Source: CALCLY01 sp900552775 (GTDB lineage Bacteria; Bacillota; Clostridia; UMGS1883; UMGS1540). Taken from it: a stretch of DNA of 64,000 nucleotides. The stretch is taken from positions 1 through 64,000 of the forward strand of contig CALCLY010000016.1 of NCBI GenBank assembly GCA_937966555.1, given 5' to 3'. This document shows positions 8,941 through 18,436 of this stretch, in pieces. A program made the translations under genes and the position numbers. Below the pieces are notes generated by a model, which was given only the letters and a program-made list of their open reading frames with translations, was not told where the DNA came from and made no database searches. The stretch's first letter is position 1. Every line of letters starts with the position of its first letter.

Positions 8941-9112
8941 ACCTTTTCGCAAAAGTATATAGGTTTTCGGCGGCTTAAAAACCGCCATAAAACTTAATAT
9001 TATTATAGCACACTTTTTACTTTTCGTCAATATATGCCATTGAATTTTTGGCATATTGAACAAAATCTTTAATATTTGAGATTTTTCCGAAAACCTATAC
9101 CTTTTCGCAAAA
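8941..9112. mobile_element. MITE-like element with inverted termini and flanking direct repeats
   Basis: ACCTTTTCGCAAAA occurs as a 14-bp direct repeat at 8941-8954 and 9099-9112. Just inside lies a 13-bp inverted repeat (8958-8970 TATAGGTTTTCGG and 9087-9099). Two inner hairpins (GGCGG..CCGCC near 8969-8986, and ATATGCCA/TGGCATAT at 9032-9056) lie between. No protein is encoded. This reads as a small non-autonomous element with a possible target duplication. Confidence 0.45.
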
Positions 9113-9227
9113 ACCCTGTTGTCTGCATATTTCCATTATATCCAAAGTTCGATGGTTAGTATTTATATTATCACCCATATTCCAATGTTTTAAATTGTAA
9201 GTGATTGAATAAAATAGTGTTTTTACA

Positions 9228-9404
9228 TTAACCATGCATTCTAAAATCCAACGCTTTAGGCAATGGATATTTTTCATCTGCGTTCCTAATCAAGTCTGTG
9301 TTATTTGGGTCATATTCAATACCTTTTTCTTTGGCGTAAATACGTCTGTAAAGTTCAAACCAGTAGTATGAAACCGAAAGTTCACCCTCTTTAACATCAT
9401 TTCA
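9228..9404 (-). pseudogene. C-terminal remnant of an unidentified gene
   Basis: An open stretch of about 57 codons without a start codon, ending at the TAA at 9228-9230. It reads like genuine protein (ELSVSYYWFELYRRIYAKEK, then GIEYDPNNTDLIRNADEKYP) but is cut off by a stop at 9404-9402, so only a tail survives. The family is not recognised. It lies just past the last intact island gene and was probably part of the same operon. Nothing else is seen between 9113 and 9227. Confidence 0.4.
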
Positions 9405-9424
9405 CAAAATTCTCCCCTTATGTA

Positions 9425-11350
9425 TTACTTTGTAAGAATCCATACTGCCATTTTACTTTCGTCGGTGTAAAGCTTACCTACAGATGAATAATCCGCCAAC
9501 ATAATAGATGTTCCATCTGTAAGCGGCACTTCCACATTGGCAATACAATCAAATGGAATATCCTTGTCGCTGTCAAAAACATCTACATACCCATTTTCAT
9601 TAACTACTATTTCAATAGGCTCATCAACGCTATAGCCAAGCCGGCTATCTTGCGCCAGCATAAGGGGACCTCGTCTAAGAGAAATGTGTTTATGCGCCAG
9701 CGGGTCTTCTCTGTCAAATGTTGGAATGACATAATTATGATCCCAGATAACTTTATTCATAAGAATCTGACTTCCGTATGAGATGGGATATATCGCCTGT
9801 GTTCTCATATCAAGTTTGAGTTCAATTACATCGCCCGACACCCATTCTCTTTTTACTCTGATGTATCCGTCTGATGTGGGAATGCTTTCTCCGTTTACAA
9901 GAAGTTTTGTCGTCTGACTCCAGTAAGGGTTTCTTATGAGGATTTCAAAATCTTCGCTATTTTCCAGGTTGATTGTGAATTTAATATCACCACAAACAGG
10001 ATAGTCGGTGTAGGTTTTTAGAGTAAGTTTGTTACCGCCGGGTGAAACTAATTCTGACACACCTTCCAAAAAAAGATTTACGGCTATACCACCCTCAAAA
10101 TTCATAATATGGGTTTTATAAACAAGACCAATGCCCGCCGAACCTATGGATGCACAACAACCATAATAATGATTGTCAGACATTATCATTTTTCCGCCAA
10201 TTCTGTTGCCTCTTGTGCCTGAAGTCAACGGACTGTAGCTGTCAAAAGGCAATGGCTCACAAATGCATTCCGGGAAATTTTTTGCCATTTCGGCATCTAT
10301 TGAATCGTTGGTGTTAAAGGCTCCCAGATATGCATTATATAGCGATGTTTCAAAAGCATCAATATATTTGGGGTCTCCGGTGAGCATGTATACACGGCTG
10401 AAAAATTTCATCATTGTAACAGTTACACAGGTTTCCTGAGCAATATAATCATTGTTGGTATTTGCCTGTCTTACCGTTGAATGGTCAAATAGCTCACCGG
10501 TACAGCCACACCCGCCGATAACAGTAAAATCACTTTCCAAAATCTTATCGGCATAATTTATTACTGCTGTTTTATATCTTTCATTGCCGGTTATTTTGCA
10601 ATATTCCAAAAGTCCCTCAAAGCACGATGTCATCTCATAGGCTTTTGTAGTTGGGTACTGATATGGATACAACTCATTTTCGTAGGCAAGGTCAAATATA
10701 TTTACCACCTGGTTGCCGCCTGCACTTATTATATATTCTGCAAAATCCAGATATTTTTTTTCACTTGTCAGCGAATATAATTTTACTATAGGTTCGAGTA
10801 TGGATGACGAATTAAGACCGCGCCATAAATCAGATGTTGCGGTTATGCTTATTTTACCTGATTCGTCACCGATTTTACTTATAAGATAGTCAACCTGTCT
10901 GCACAAAGACTTTATTATTTTTTCTTTCAGTTCTTCTTCTTTGCATATTTCGAGAAAATATTCCATGCCAAGTATCACATATTTTCTGCACCATATATCC
11001 CAGCCGCTGAATTCTTTTTTTACTGAATATGTAGAAATTCTTCCGTTTTCATCTTCACATTTCAATAAGTCAATTACTGTATTTTTTAATATACAATAGA
11101 GCTCATCGTCCCTAATATACGAATATACAAGAGAAGCTCCCCTCATCATCTTTCCCCAAAATTCGCCTCTCCAGCCTTCATCTGAGCTATCTGCGGCTGT
11201 TTTAAACTGATGTACAAATCTTTTCCAAAGGTCAGTTCTCATAATTTGCTTTTCACAGACAAAACGATAAGCATTATGAATAAATCCATCATACTTAGCA
11301 TTACAGTCGGATTCTGTGAAAATTGTTCTTTTTATATATTGAGTTTCCAT
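9425..11350 (-). CDS. GH127-like (DUF1680) beta-L-arabinofuranosidase-type glycosidase
   Basis: A 641-residue protein with an (alpha/alpha)6-barrel pattern. WRGEFWGKMMRGAS (about 60-73), GRISTY (103-108) and GWDIWCRKYVILGMEYF (116-132) are typical of the DUF1680/GH127 group, followed by a beta-rich C-terminus. GH127 enzymes use a cysteine-rich metal site. Here only YYGCCASIG (about 395) recalls it, and the surrounding residues differ, so the activity may not be arabinofuranosidase. No signal peptide, so it would act in the cytoplasm on imported oligosaccharides. It is the last intact gene of the island. Confidence 0.7.
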   Translation of the reverse strand: METQYIKRTIFTESDCNAKYDGFIHNAYRFVCEKQIMRTDLWKRFVHQFKTAADSSDEGWRGEFWGKMMRGASLVYSYIRDDELYCILKNTVIDLLKCEDENGRISTYSVKKEFSGWDIWCRKYVILGMEYFLEICKEEELKEKIIKSLCRQVDYLISKIGDESGKISITATSDLWRGLNSSSILEPIVKLYSLTSEKKYLDFAEYIISAGGNQVVNIFDLAYENELYPYQYPTTKAYEMTSCFEGLLEYCKITGNERYKTAVINYADKILESDFTVIGGCGCTGELFDHSTVRQANTNNDYIAQETCVTVTMMKFFSRVYMLTGDPKYIDAFETSLYNAYLGAFNTNDSIDAEMAKNFPECICEPLPFDSYSPLTSGTRGNRIGGKMIMSDNHYYGCCASIGSAGIGLVYKTHIMNFEGGIAVNLFLEGVSELVSPGGNKLTLKTYTDYPVCGDIKFTINLENSEDFEILIRNPYWSQTTKLLVNGESIPTSDGYIRVKREWVSGDVIELKLDMRTQAIYPISYGSQILMNKVIWDHNYVIPTFDREDPLAHKHISLRRGPLMLAQDSRLGYSVDEPIEIVVNENGYVDVFDSDKDIPFDCIANVEVPLTDGTSIMLADYSSVGKLYTDESKMAVWILTK

Positions 11351-11433
11351 ATTTTAAACACCACTTTTTGCAAAAATAAGTTTAATAATATAGCCGAAGC
11401 AATCAACTATGAAAATGGTTGCTTCGGCTACCA

Positions 11434-13587
11434 TCATGCCAGAAATTTACTTGCTCCGCATCTCATCGATGACATATCACACACATCAAACTTTGGATAC
11501 CTTCCCTCTGCGATCTCGGTTTGAACATAACGCAAAAGATCAACCAGAGAAAGTCTTAAAATTTCCAGATTTCGTATAAATATATATTGATTTGCTTTAA
11601 TGCGCACATCTTCAGCCATTTTCATTAACTTTTCCATGTCTTTGATGAGCCTTTTGATTTCTGTCACGATTTCTTTTTCCTCAACTGAAGCATCGTTGCA
11701 TTTTGCTTCAAGATCAATAAGACTAAGAAATACATCTATCACTATCTTGTATTGAGCAGCAATAAGCCGCCATACATCGCACATGTGGCTCGGACTAATT
11801 GAATCAAGCACATCGAGAGCTTTTACGGCATAATCATAACGCTTTTTATATTCCTGAGTAAATTCATCATAGTTGGCTTTGATTGTAGCAAAGGCTTCGC
11901 CCGGATAATTACTCGGATATACTTTGTTCGGATCAAAGTAGCCGTAAAAATAGTAGCTCAGTGTCCTCATTACTCCGTAACTTCCGCAATCACTAAACAT
12001 TAAGTCATTCATTGCGGGCATAATTTTAGCTACTTCATCGGCATCGGAGCCAAAGACAGAATTTATATATCTTGATTCAAATCCGTCTTCGTCATCAGCG
12101 GTGTCTGCATTCCATGACAAATCAGCACAATATTTATAGTTTTTATCATAGCACTCATCCAATGAACTGTATGCACCGACACCCTCATATCCAAGCTCTT
12201 TGGCTCTCTTTGTCAGTATTTTGATGTTATTGTTAACCTGACTGGGAAAGAGCCAATGATAATAACCCGTGATAGGCTTTATCACCGAACGAAATATTGA
12301 GTTAATCTTTGAAAAATTACCATGAAAAACTTGATCTTCAGCCCGGCGATATCCCCACCAGTCAAAAACAACTACATCATATATATCCTCTTTAATAAAC
12401 CTTTGTTTAAGGTCTTCATTAATGAAATCACCATTGTTAAAGAGCATATCATGAAATACATACACGCTTTTCATTCCACGTGATTTCAAATACTTACAAA
12501 GCTTTATCATATAATTAATGATAAGCTCAGTATGCTCTATGCCGCGACATTTTTCACACTGACAATACGGAGAAACAGACTTTGCCATATCATGCTCATA
12601 TAAGCCTTTTGTTTCCCATACTTCGTCGAGACCTATATGAATTGAATCAATACCATAGGGCTTCATATAGCTGTCAATTATTTCATCGTAAAGATCAAAC
12701 ATCAGCTTATATGTATCTTCGTTGTTTGTACAAAAGCCATATGAACGCGGGGTGCCGTCTTCATCCTTAGCTGATATTTCAGGAAACATACGCGGAAGAA
12801 GTGTGTTATGACCGAGAGAATTAAAAAAAGGTCTGATTGTAACATTTTTCTTTAGTCCGTATTCTACAAGCTCGGCAAAATAGTCCTTTTCAAACATTTC
12901 GGGAAGAACATCTTTGCGATAGATCCATTTTCTTTCATTGACAGAATAATACTTAATATCTCTTGGGGTTTTAAGTTGAGGATATTTTTTAAACGGAATA
13001 TAAAGATACTCTGCCCTCTTTTTGTCATATTGAACACTCCAACATCCGTAGAGCCCAATTGTAAGAGTATTTTGCTTAATAGATGCAAAATAATCTACGG
13101 CTTTTTTATAATCATCGAGTGTCAGAAAATCACTTCCGTATCTGCACTCCATGTATTGACCTCTTTCTTTGAAATCCGGGTAATCCACAATATCAAGAAT
13201 CGGCAGACATACATTGTCCCCATCCATATGTATGAGAGAAACAAGAGTTGTTACACCGTAGAATATGCCCGCTTCATCACCGGCTGTTACAATTGCCGCC
13301 TGCGAATCAATGTGCAGGGTGTAGGCCTCTGATTTTCCTGCGATATCGCCACCTGCTTCCGTAAGGTTAAGTACAATCTTATACGAAGGAAGCCCACTGT
13401 CTCCATCTATAAGAGCACATTCTGTCATTTTTGTCCTGAAAAGCTTTATGGCTTCTTCAAAAACAAATCCTTCCCCGTTTGCTTCAAGAACATAATAAGG
13501 ATTATTGGTAACACCTATTACCACATCTTTCTTTTTATCTTCAATTTTCTTAGGGAATGGTATTAGAACCTTTGTTGCATCAAACAT
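11434..13587 (-). CDS. GH20-like beta-N-acetylhexosaminidase-type glycosidase
   Basis: A 717-residue protein. Residues about 5-130 form the GH20b-like alpha/beta domain. The catalytic TIM barrel follows from about 140, with the hallmark Asp-Glu pair D321-E322 in HIGLDEVWE, where Glu is the acid and Asp orients the substrate N-acetyl group. A helical C-terminal region (about 540-717) extends it. No signal peptide, so it is intracellular. The usual substrate is terminal GlcNAc/GalNAc, but several clostridial relatives have unknown specificity. It is cotranscribed with the GH127-like gene (83-base gap). Confidence 0.75.
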   Translation of the reverse strand: MFDATKVLIPFPKKIEDKKKDVVIGVTNNPYYVLEANGEGFVFEEAIKLFRTKMTECALIDGDSGLPSYKIVLNLTEAGGDIAGKSEAYTLHIDSQAAIVTAGDEAGIFYGVTTLVSLIHMDGDNVCLPILDIVDYPDFKERGQYMECRYGSDFLTLDDYKKAVDYFASIKQNTLTIGLYGCWSVQYDKKRAEYLYIPFKKYPQLKTPRDIKYYSVNERKWIYRKDVLPEMFEKDYFAELVEYGLKKNVTIRPFFNSLGHNTLLPRMFPEISAKDEDGTPRSYGFCTNNEDTYKLMFDLYDEIIDSYMKPYGIDSIHIGLDEVWETKGLYEHDMAKSVSPYCQCEKCRGIEHTELIINYMIKLCKYLKSRGMKSVYVFHDMLFNNGDFINEDLKQRFIKEDIYDVVVFDWWGYRRAEDQVFHGNFSKINSIFRSVIKPITGYYHWLFPSQVNNNIKILTKRAKELGYEGVGAYSSLDECYDKNYKYCADLSWNADTADDEDGFESRYINSVFGSDADEVAKIMPAMNDLMFSDCGSYGVMRTLSYYFYGYFDPNKVYPSNYPGEAFATIKANYDEFTQEYKKRYDYAVKALDVLDSISPSHMCDVWRLIAAQYKIVIDVFLSLIDLEAKCNDASVEEKEIVTEIKRLIKDMEKLMKMAEDVRIKANQYIFIRNLEILRLSLVDLLRYVQTEIAEGRYPKFDVCDMSSMRCGASKFLA

Positions 13588-13644
13588 ATTTATACCTCCT
13601 GTGTAATTGATTTATTTTTAGTTTTATTCATAAGTTGTCTATCT

Positions 13645-16281
13645 TCACCTTACAATCAATATACCCGGATTATTATACTGTGCACACAAAATAATTTCAC
13701 TGAATCCGGTATCTGAGGTTTTGTAATCTACTATATCCCCGAGTGATGCCAATTCCATTTTTCCCGAACCTTTTTCTGCATTGTAACGATATATCGTATA
13801 AAGACTTCCGTTAATCAGTTCAACTTCACTTGCATCAAGCTCAATGCCCGAAGCAGTGAGACTGTTTTGGGTAAGCTTTATAATTCCTCTTTTCATCGAA
13901 TATGCATTTGTTTTAAGCATTCTCAATTCCTTACCTGCACTCGCTCCTACGGTGGTGTTGTCAGACAAAATGTTTGCTTTATAATCATAGAGTAAATTAA
14001 TCTCTGTTATTACACCATAATCATCAACAAAAGCTTTTATTACATCTCCGCAACCCAGCTTATGAACTGTATCGGGTAAATCAGGATTAATAGACATAAG
14101 GTTATCTATTATTGAAGCATCTTCAATCAGGTTTTCTACGTAAGCACCGTTACGATAACCATACAACTTGTAACAACTGTCTCCATCTTCATTTAACGCG
14201 AGTGAGATACTGTCCACAACGGTAAACGGCGTGTTTTTATTAATATTGCCCTTACCTCCGACATCGTACATAATAAGAACATCAGCAACATGTGCATCTT
14301 GCTCGGAGGCATATGCATTAACATAATAGCTTCTATCCTGAACAAAAGATGAGTATGATTTTACAACATAATCCTTTTCATTTCCGGAGTATTGCGATGG
14401 TACACAAAATATGGTTGTTCCTGAACTAACAGGCAATTTCATGCCTAATATTTTCTGTCGGCTATTCCAAATAAGACTTGACTTTTTTGTTTTATCGTCA
14501 TTATATCCGCTATACATGGCAAACAGAGAATCAGCGGATCCGCCGTCACCATAGCTGAGGGTATCAATCCCTTTGATTTTACCGGCTATTTTGTAATATC
14601 TGACAAGTTGAGCAGAGCATACAGCATCTGCGACATCTTGAGCTTTGCAAGATTTTCCGTCTAATATCACTTTATCAGACAACATTGTCTCAATAATTTC
14701 TCCCGATTGAGAAAGTAGCTTAACAGTCACATTCTGCTCTAATCCTTTGCTTTTGCGTCCTGCCATAATATAGCCATACTCATACTTACCGGAATTTGGT
14801 ATATAAGAAGCAATATTGCCATAAATATCAAAAACAAATATACCCGAATCACCCGACTTAAGCTTAGCTGCTTCTGAAGAAAAGCCGGAAGAAGCTCGAT
14901 AATTCGTACCGTCAATAGTGATATACGAAGGCGTTCCAACCTTTACTGATTCAATAGTCCCATCAATTTCTGTGTTTGAATAAACAAGCCGGGCACTGTT
15001 TCCGTCACCATTTGTTATTATTGAAATAACATCATATTCTCCAACTTCTTCCAAATACATTTGAACTCCAAATTCATTTGAAAAACTGTAGCTTTCAAGC
15101 TTTGACAAGTCAAAACATTTTGAAGAATACATATCATATATCTTTTCCTTGCTTGTATCTATGCCTTTTACCGCATAATTATCAACAGTATTGATACAAA
15201 CAAGATCAGGACTGGAATCGGAATCGGTATAGATAAGAGTTAAGTTACCATCTTTTTTTAATATATCATCAAAAGATGATACTGCCTTAGGGAATCCGTT
15301 TTGAATAAAATCTGTATCGGTGGAAAAGTTTATCTTTTTTTCTTTATCACCATAGTAATATATGATTTGTTCATAGGAAAAATCTGTTACATCATCAAAG
15401 GATACATCCATTTTGTACGATTTACTTTCAATATCACTTATGGCGACAACTTTATCTTCTGAATCGAGATAGTATTCAATGTTATATCCAAAATAATGAG
15501 AATAATCATTTTCATTTGCCAGTTTATATACTTTGGCATCGATTAAAACCTCATTTTCCGAAAGCATTGGCATATCTGCGGATAGCATTGAGCGAGTTCC
15601 ATTTAAAACACCGTAACACTTAGTGATATTGTGCACAACCCTGAGGAAGGTATAGGTATTGCTTTGAGACAGTATGGCAGATTTGCTATTAATGCCCACA
15701 AGTTTAAGTGCCTGAGCATCAAGCATATTGTAAATAATCTTTAAAATCTCACCGTATGTTATTTTAGTACCGTCACCAGAGGTGTTGACATCCTTAAGCA
15801 AGCCTATTTGACTTGCCAGCGAAAGATAACCATAGGGATATCCGCCCGAAACGCTTGCCAGGTCATCATATCCCATAATTGACATGACAATTTTTACTAC
15901 CTGATGATATGTAACTTTAGCATCAGGATTAAACAGCCCATCCCCTGTACCGGTCATATAGCCATAGCTGTCTGCGAGTAAAATCTGATTGCAATAATTA
16001 TGATTCTCATCAACATCTTTAAACGGACTACATCCTTCGCCAACGGATATTTGTTCTATTCCTGCAAGTTTTACTGCAAAAGATGCAAATTCACCTCTTT
16101 TGAGTTCCTTGTCCATGTCATATTTCTCATAATCTGCAGGCATAAGTCCGAGGTCGTTCAACAAAGAAGTTTGAGCAGACAAATCATTTGAATTTGACGT
16201 TTCCCTTGCAAACGCAGGTACACATCCAATTATAAAAATGCATGTAACTACAAGAGCAACATATTTGTTCACATGTTTCAT
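13645..16281 (-). CDS. Secreted SLH-domain surface protein, large unknown core
   Basis: An 878-residue protein. A signal peptide (about 1-25, ending AFA) precedes three SLH-like units (about 35-200; for example GYMTGTGDGLFNPDAKVTYH), which bind secondary cell-wall polymers. The remaining 650 residues are beta-rich and not recognised. They contain repeated short strands such as YVVKSYSSFVQDRSYY and LYGYRNGAYVENL. A cell-surface role, possibly polysaccharide binding, is inferred from the neighbouring CAZyme genes. It ends 57 bases upstream of the GH20-like start and follows the second SLH gene by 5 bases, so all are likely cotranscribed. Confidence 0.75.
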   Translation of the reverse strand: MKHVNKYVALVVTCIFIIGCVPAFARETSNSNDLSAQTSLLNDLGLMPADYEKYDMDKELKRGEFASFAVKLAGIEQISVGEGCSPFKDVDENHNYCNQILLADSYGYMTGTGDGLFNPDAKVTYHQVVKIVMSIMGYDDLASVSGGYPYGYLSLASQIGLLKDVNTSGDGTKITYGEILKIIYNMLDAQALKLVGINSKSAILSQSNTYTFLRVVHNITKCYGVLNGTRSMLSADMPMLSENEVLIDAKVYKLANENDYSHYFGYNIEYYLDSEDKVVAISDIESKSYKMDVSFDDVTDFSYEQIIYYYGDKEKKINFSTDTDFIQNGFPKAVSSFDDILKKDGNLTLIYTDSDSSPDLVCINTVDNYAVKGIDTSKEKIYDMYSSKCFDLSKLESYSFSNEFGVQMYLEEVGEYDVISIITNGDGNSARLVYSNTEIDGTIESVKVGTPSYITIDGTNYRASSGFSSEAAKLKSGDSGIFVFDIYGNIASYIPNSGKYEYGYIMAGRKSKGLEQNVTVKLLSQSGEIIETMLSDKVILDGKSCKAQDVADAVCSAQLVRYYKIAGKIKGIDTLSYGDGGSADSLFAMYSGYNDDKTKKSSLIWNSRQKILGMKLPVSSGTTIFCVPSQYSGNEKDYVVKSYSSFVQDRSYYVNAYASEQDAHVADVLIMYDVGGKGNINKNTPFTVVDSISLALNEDGDSCYKLYGYRNGAYVENLIEDASIIDNLMSINPDLPDTVHKLGCGDVIKAFVDDYGVITEINLLYDYKANILSDNTTVGASAGKELRMLKTNAYSMKRGIIKLTQNSLTASGIELDASEVELINGSLYTIYRYNAEKGSGKMELASLGDIVDYKTSDTGFSEIILCAQYNNPGILIVR

Positions 16282-16286
16282 TTAAC

Positions 16287-17963
16287 TCAACCCCCCTTAA
16301 CAATAACTTCATAAATCATCTTCGCAGCCTGAGCACGTGTCGCACTCTCAAAAGGTGCAAAATTATTGTCATTCATGCCGTTAATTATGCCGGCTTCAGA
16401 TAAAGTCTTTATGGAATCCAGGGCATAATCCGAAATAATACTTTCATCGGCAAAAGAAATATTACTGAATCTTTCGAATTTGTATCCGGCATACTCTGCA
16501 GCTCGACAGAGCATAACCGCCATATCCTGACGGGTTATATTCCTTCCCAAGCCAAACTCAGAATCGGATATTCCTTTTACAAATCCAAATTTAAACGCAC
16601 TCGAAATGTAAGGTGAGCTCCAATGTTTAACCGGACAATCCGAAAAATTCGATATGCTTTCCAAATCAACCTTGGCAAAAGCCTCAACAAGCATTTTTGC
16701 AAACTGTTCTCGGGTTACCAATTGATTTGGAGCAAAGCGCGAATCATCCATCCCGTTTATAATGCCTTTATCACACAGATAATTTACCGCTTCATTTGCC
16801 CATAATGCATCGTTCATATCAGAAAAAGAATTATCTGCTTCTGCCAAAGGGGGTTTTGGATCTGAAACATCAGGAGTTGACGGCACACTAACCGGTACTG
16901 AAATTGTAGAAGATGACGTCGACGATGACGAACCTCCACCACTTTTATCACTATCTTTTTTTAAGCTGTCCACCGCTTTTTTTACGGCTTCTTCAAGTTC
17001 TTTCTTGTCGTCATAGTTCTTGCCGATAATTTTGAGAGCTGCCGTTTTCTTTGATTTTAAATCAAAATAGCAAGAATAGTCACTGCCAAACCACTGTTCG
17101 GCAATTTCAAGAACAGCTTCCAGTTGCATATAATTATCCATTGTGTTTATTGAAGAAAATATTAGAGTATCACCCAATTTTGCAAGCATTTCGTCTGCCG
17201 ATTCAAAATCTTTATCCGAATATAATCTTTCCGAAACCTCTTTTTTTCCATCCTTGTCCATAGTTTCAAAAACAGGATATGCTAAACAGTGTGCTTTAAG
17301 AGAATCCGAATATTTTGATAAAACATCCGTGATATCCGAAGAGTTTTCGCTGTTTTTTATTGTATATGTCACAATTGCACAGTCAATCTTATTTTTTATT
17401 TCATTAATATTGTTTGCTTTTCTGGTGCAAAGCCTGATTATTTCCGCACGTTCTTCTTCGTTGTATGCTGCAAATTCTTCAATTTGAAGGATTTCACTCC
17501 CGTCACACAAATAGTCTGCAAGTTCATCTTCGGAAATGTCGGGATTGCAAAACTTTTCCAGAGTGTCTGATTCAAATGTCGGAGAAATGTATAAAAATGC
17601 TTTTTCAAAATATTGAGGATTACTGCCGGTCACGCATATTCTCAGGCTGTAATATCCTGAATCACCGCTGATTTTGAACGGAGTAAAACTGTAAATTCCG
17701 CTTGCATCGCATTTGGTTTCCTTTATGTTTGCAAAAACATTTTTCAAATCATCCATGGATGCAGCAAATACATCAGCCTCTGTTTTATGAGGTTTTATAA
17801 CTTGAAGGGTTACAGCCTTCCCGGCTGAATTTTCAAACTTTCCCGACACACTTAAATAAAGTGTGTCGGAATCATAATTAATATCTGCATCGGCAAAAGC
17901 CAATACCGGAAATAGAATACAGGAACATATGACAAGCAACATAAGAATTATTTGTTTCTTCAT
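16287..17963 (-). CDS. Secreted protein with three C-terminal SLH domains
   Basis: A 558-residue protein. Signal peptide about 1-25 (ends AFADA). The N-terminal region (27-130) is beta-rich and a helical part follows (about 135-345). A Ser/Gly-rich linker (about 350-365) leads to three SLH domains (about 385-555; GIINGMDDSRFAP, GFVKGISDSEFGL, GIINGMNDNNFAP). The C-terminal SLH triplet would anchor it in the cell wall. The N-terminal part is not recognised. Its ATG overlaps the stop of the broken GH130 gene by 4 bases. Confidence 0.78.
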   Translation of the reverse strand: MKKQIILMLLVICSCILFPVLAFADADINYDSDTLYLSVSGKFENSAGKAVTLQVIKPHKTEADVFAASMDDLKNVFANIKETKCDASGIYSFTPFKISGDSGYYSLRICVTGSNPQYFEKAFLYISPTFESDTLEKFCNPDISEDELADYLCDGSEILQIEEFAAYNEEERAEIIRLCTRKANNINEIKNKIDCAIVTYTIKNSENSSDITDVLSKYSDSLKAHCLAYPVFETMDKDGKKEVSERLYSDKDFESADEMLAKLGDTLIFSSINTMDNYMQLEAVLEIAEQWFGSDYSCYFDLKSKKTAALKIIGKNYDDKKELEEAVKKAVDSLKKDSDKSGGGSSSSTSSSTISVPVSVPSTPDVSDPKPPLAEADNSFSDMNDALWANEAVNYLCDKGIINGMDDSRFAPNQLVTREQFAKMLVEAFAKVDLESISNFSDCPVKHWSSPYISSAFKFGFVKGISDSEFGLGRNITRQDMAVMLCRAAEYAGYKFERFSNISFADESIISDYALDSIKTLSEAGIINGMNDNNFAPFESATRAQAAKMIYEVIVKGG

Positions 17964-18426
17964 GTATTTATTCCTCCTTTGTTTATATATAATAAAACTA
18001 TATTATAGACCCCTGATGCAAGCATCCCTACGGGCGATTGATATCCTTTTACCATAACAGGAGTAACTATGTAATATGTATCACCTATTTTGGTAACACG
18101 ATTATCAATGAAATGATGATAAATTTCGCATCCAAACACATTTTCGGGAGCATGGATAAAGTTCTCATCACTTAGCGTAAAATTAAAACCGTCTTTACTT
18201 CTGGCAATTCTCGTCTGTCCGACATCCCTTCCGTATCCTTGAGTTGCGGCATGTTCAACCACCGAAACAAGCACGACAATCTCATCACCAAATCTAACCG
18301 GTGCAGGATTATAGAGCCGGGCAATACCGGGGAAGACTTTAACGTGCAAAACGGATTACCCTCACATCTCTTCAAAATTCTTGTTGCATCTTCTTTTATA
18401 AATATGCCTCCAAATATAAAACACAA
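17960..18426 (-). pseudogene. GH130 glycoside phosphorylase, frameshifted and truncated
   Basis: Two frames together give the N-terminus of a GH130 (mannosyl-glycoside phosphorylase-like) protein. The upstream frame has ILKRCEGNPFCTLK, which is the usual family start. After a shift near 18340 the next frame has RLYNPAPVRFGD and TRIARSKDGFNF. Homology stops after about 130 residues (PVGMLASG), so roughly two thirds of the propeller is missing. The downstream frame has its own ATG at 18349, but the product cannot fold as an enzyme. This loss would leave the island without its phosphorylase step. Confidence 0.72.
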
Positions 18427-18436
18427 TCAGATTGAA

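Noticed and set aside
9095..9277. 60-codon open frame on the minus strand near the MITE-like element
   Set aside because: No ribosome site. It overlaps a repeat and the tail of a decayed gene in another frame.
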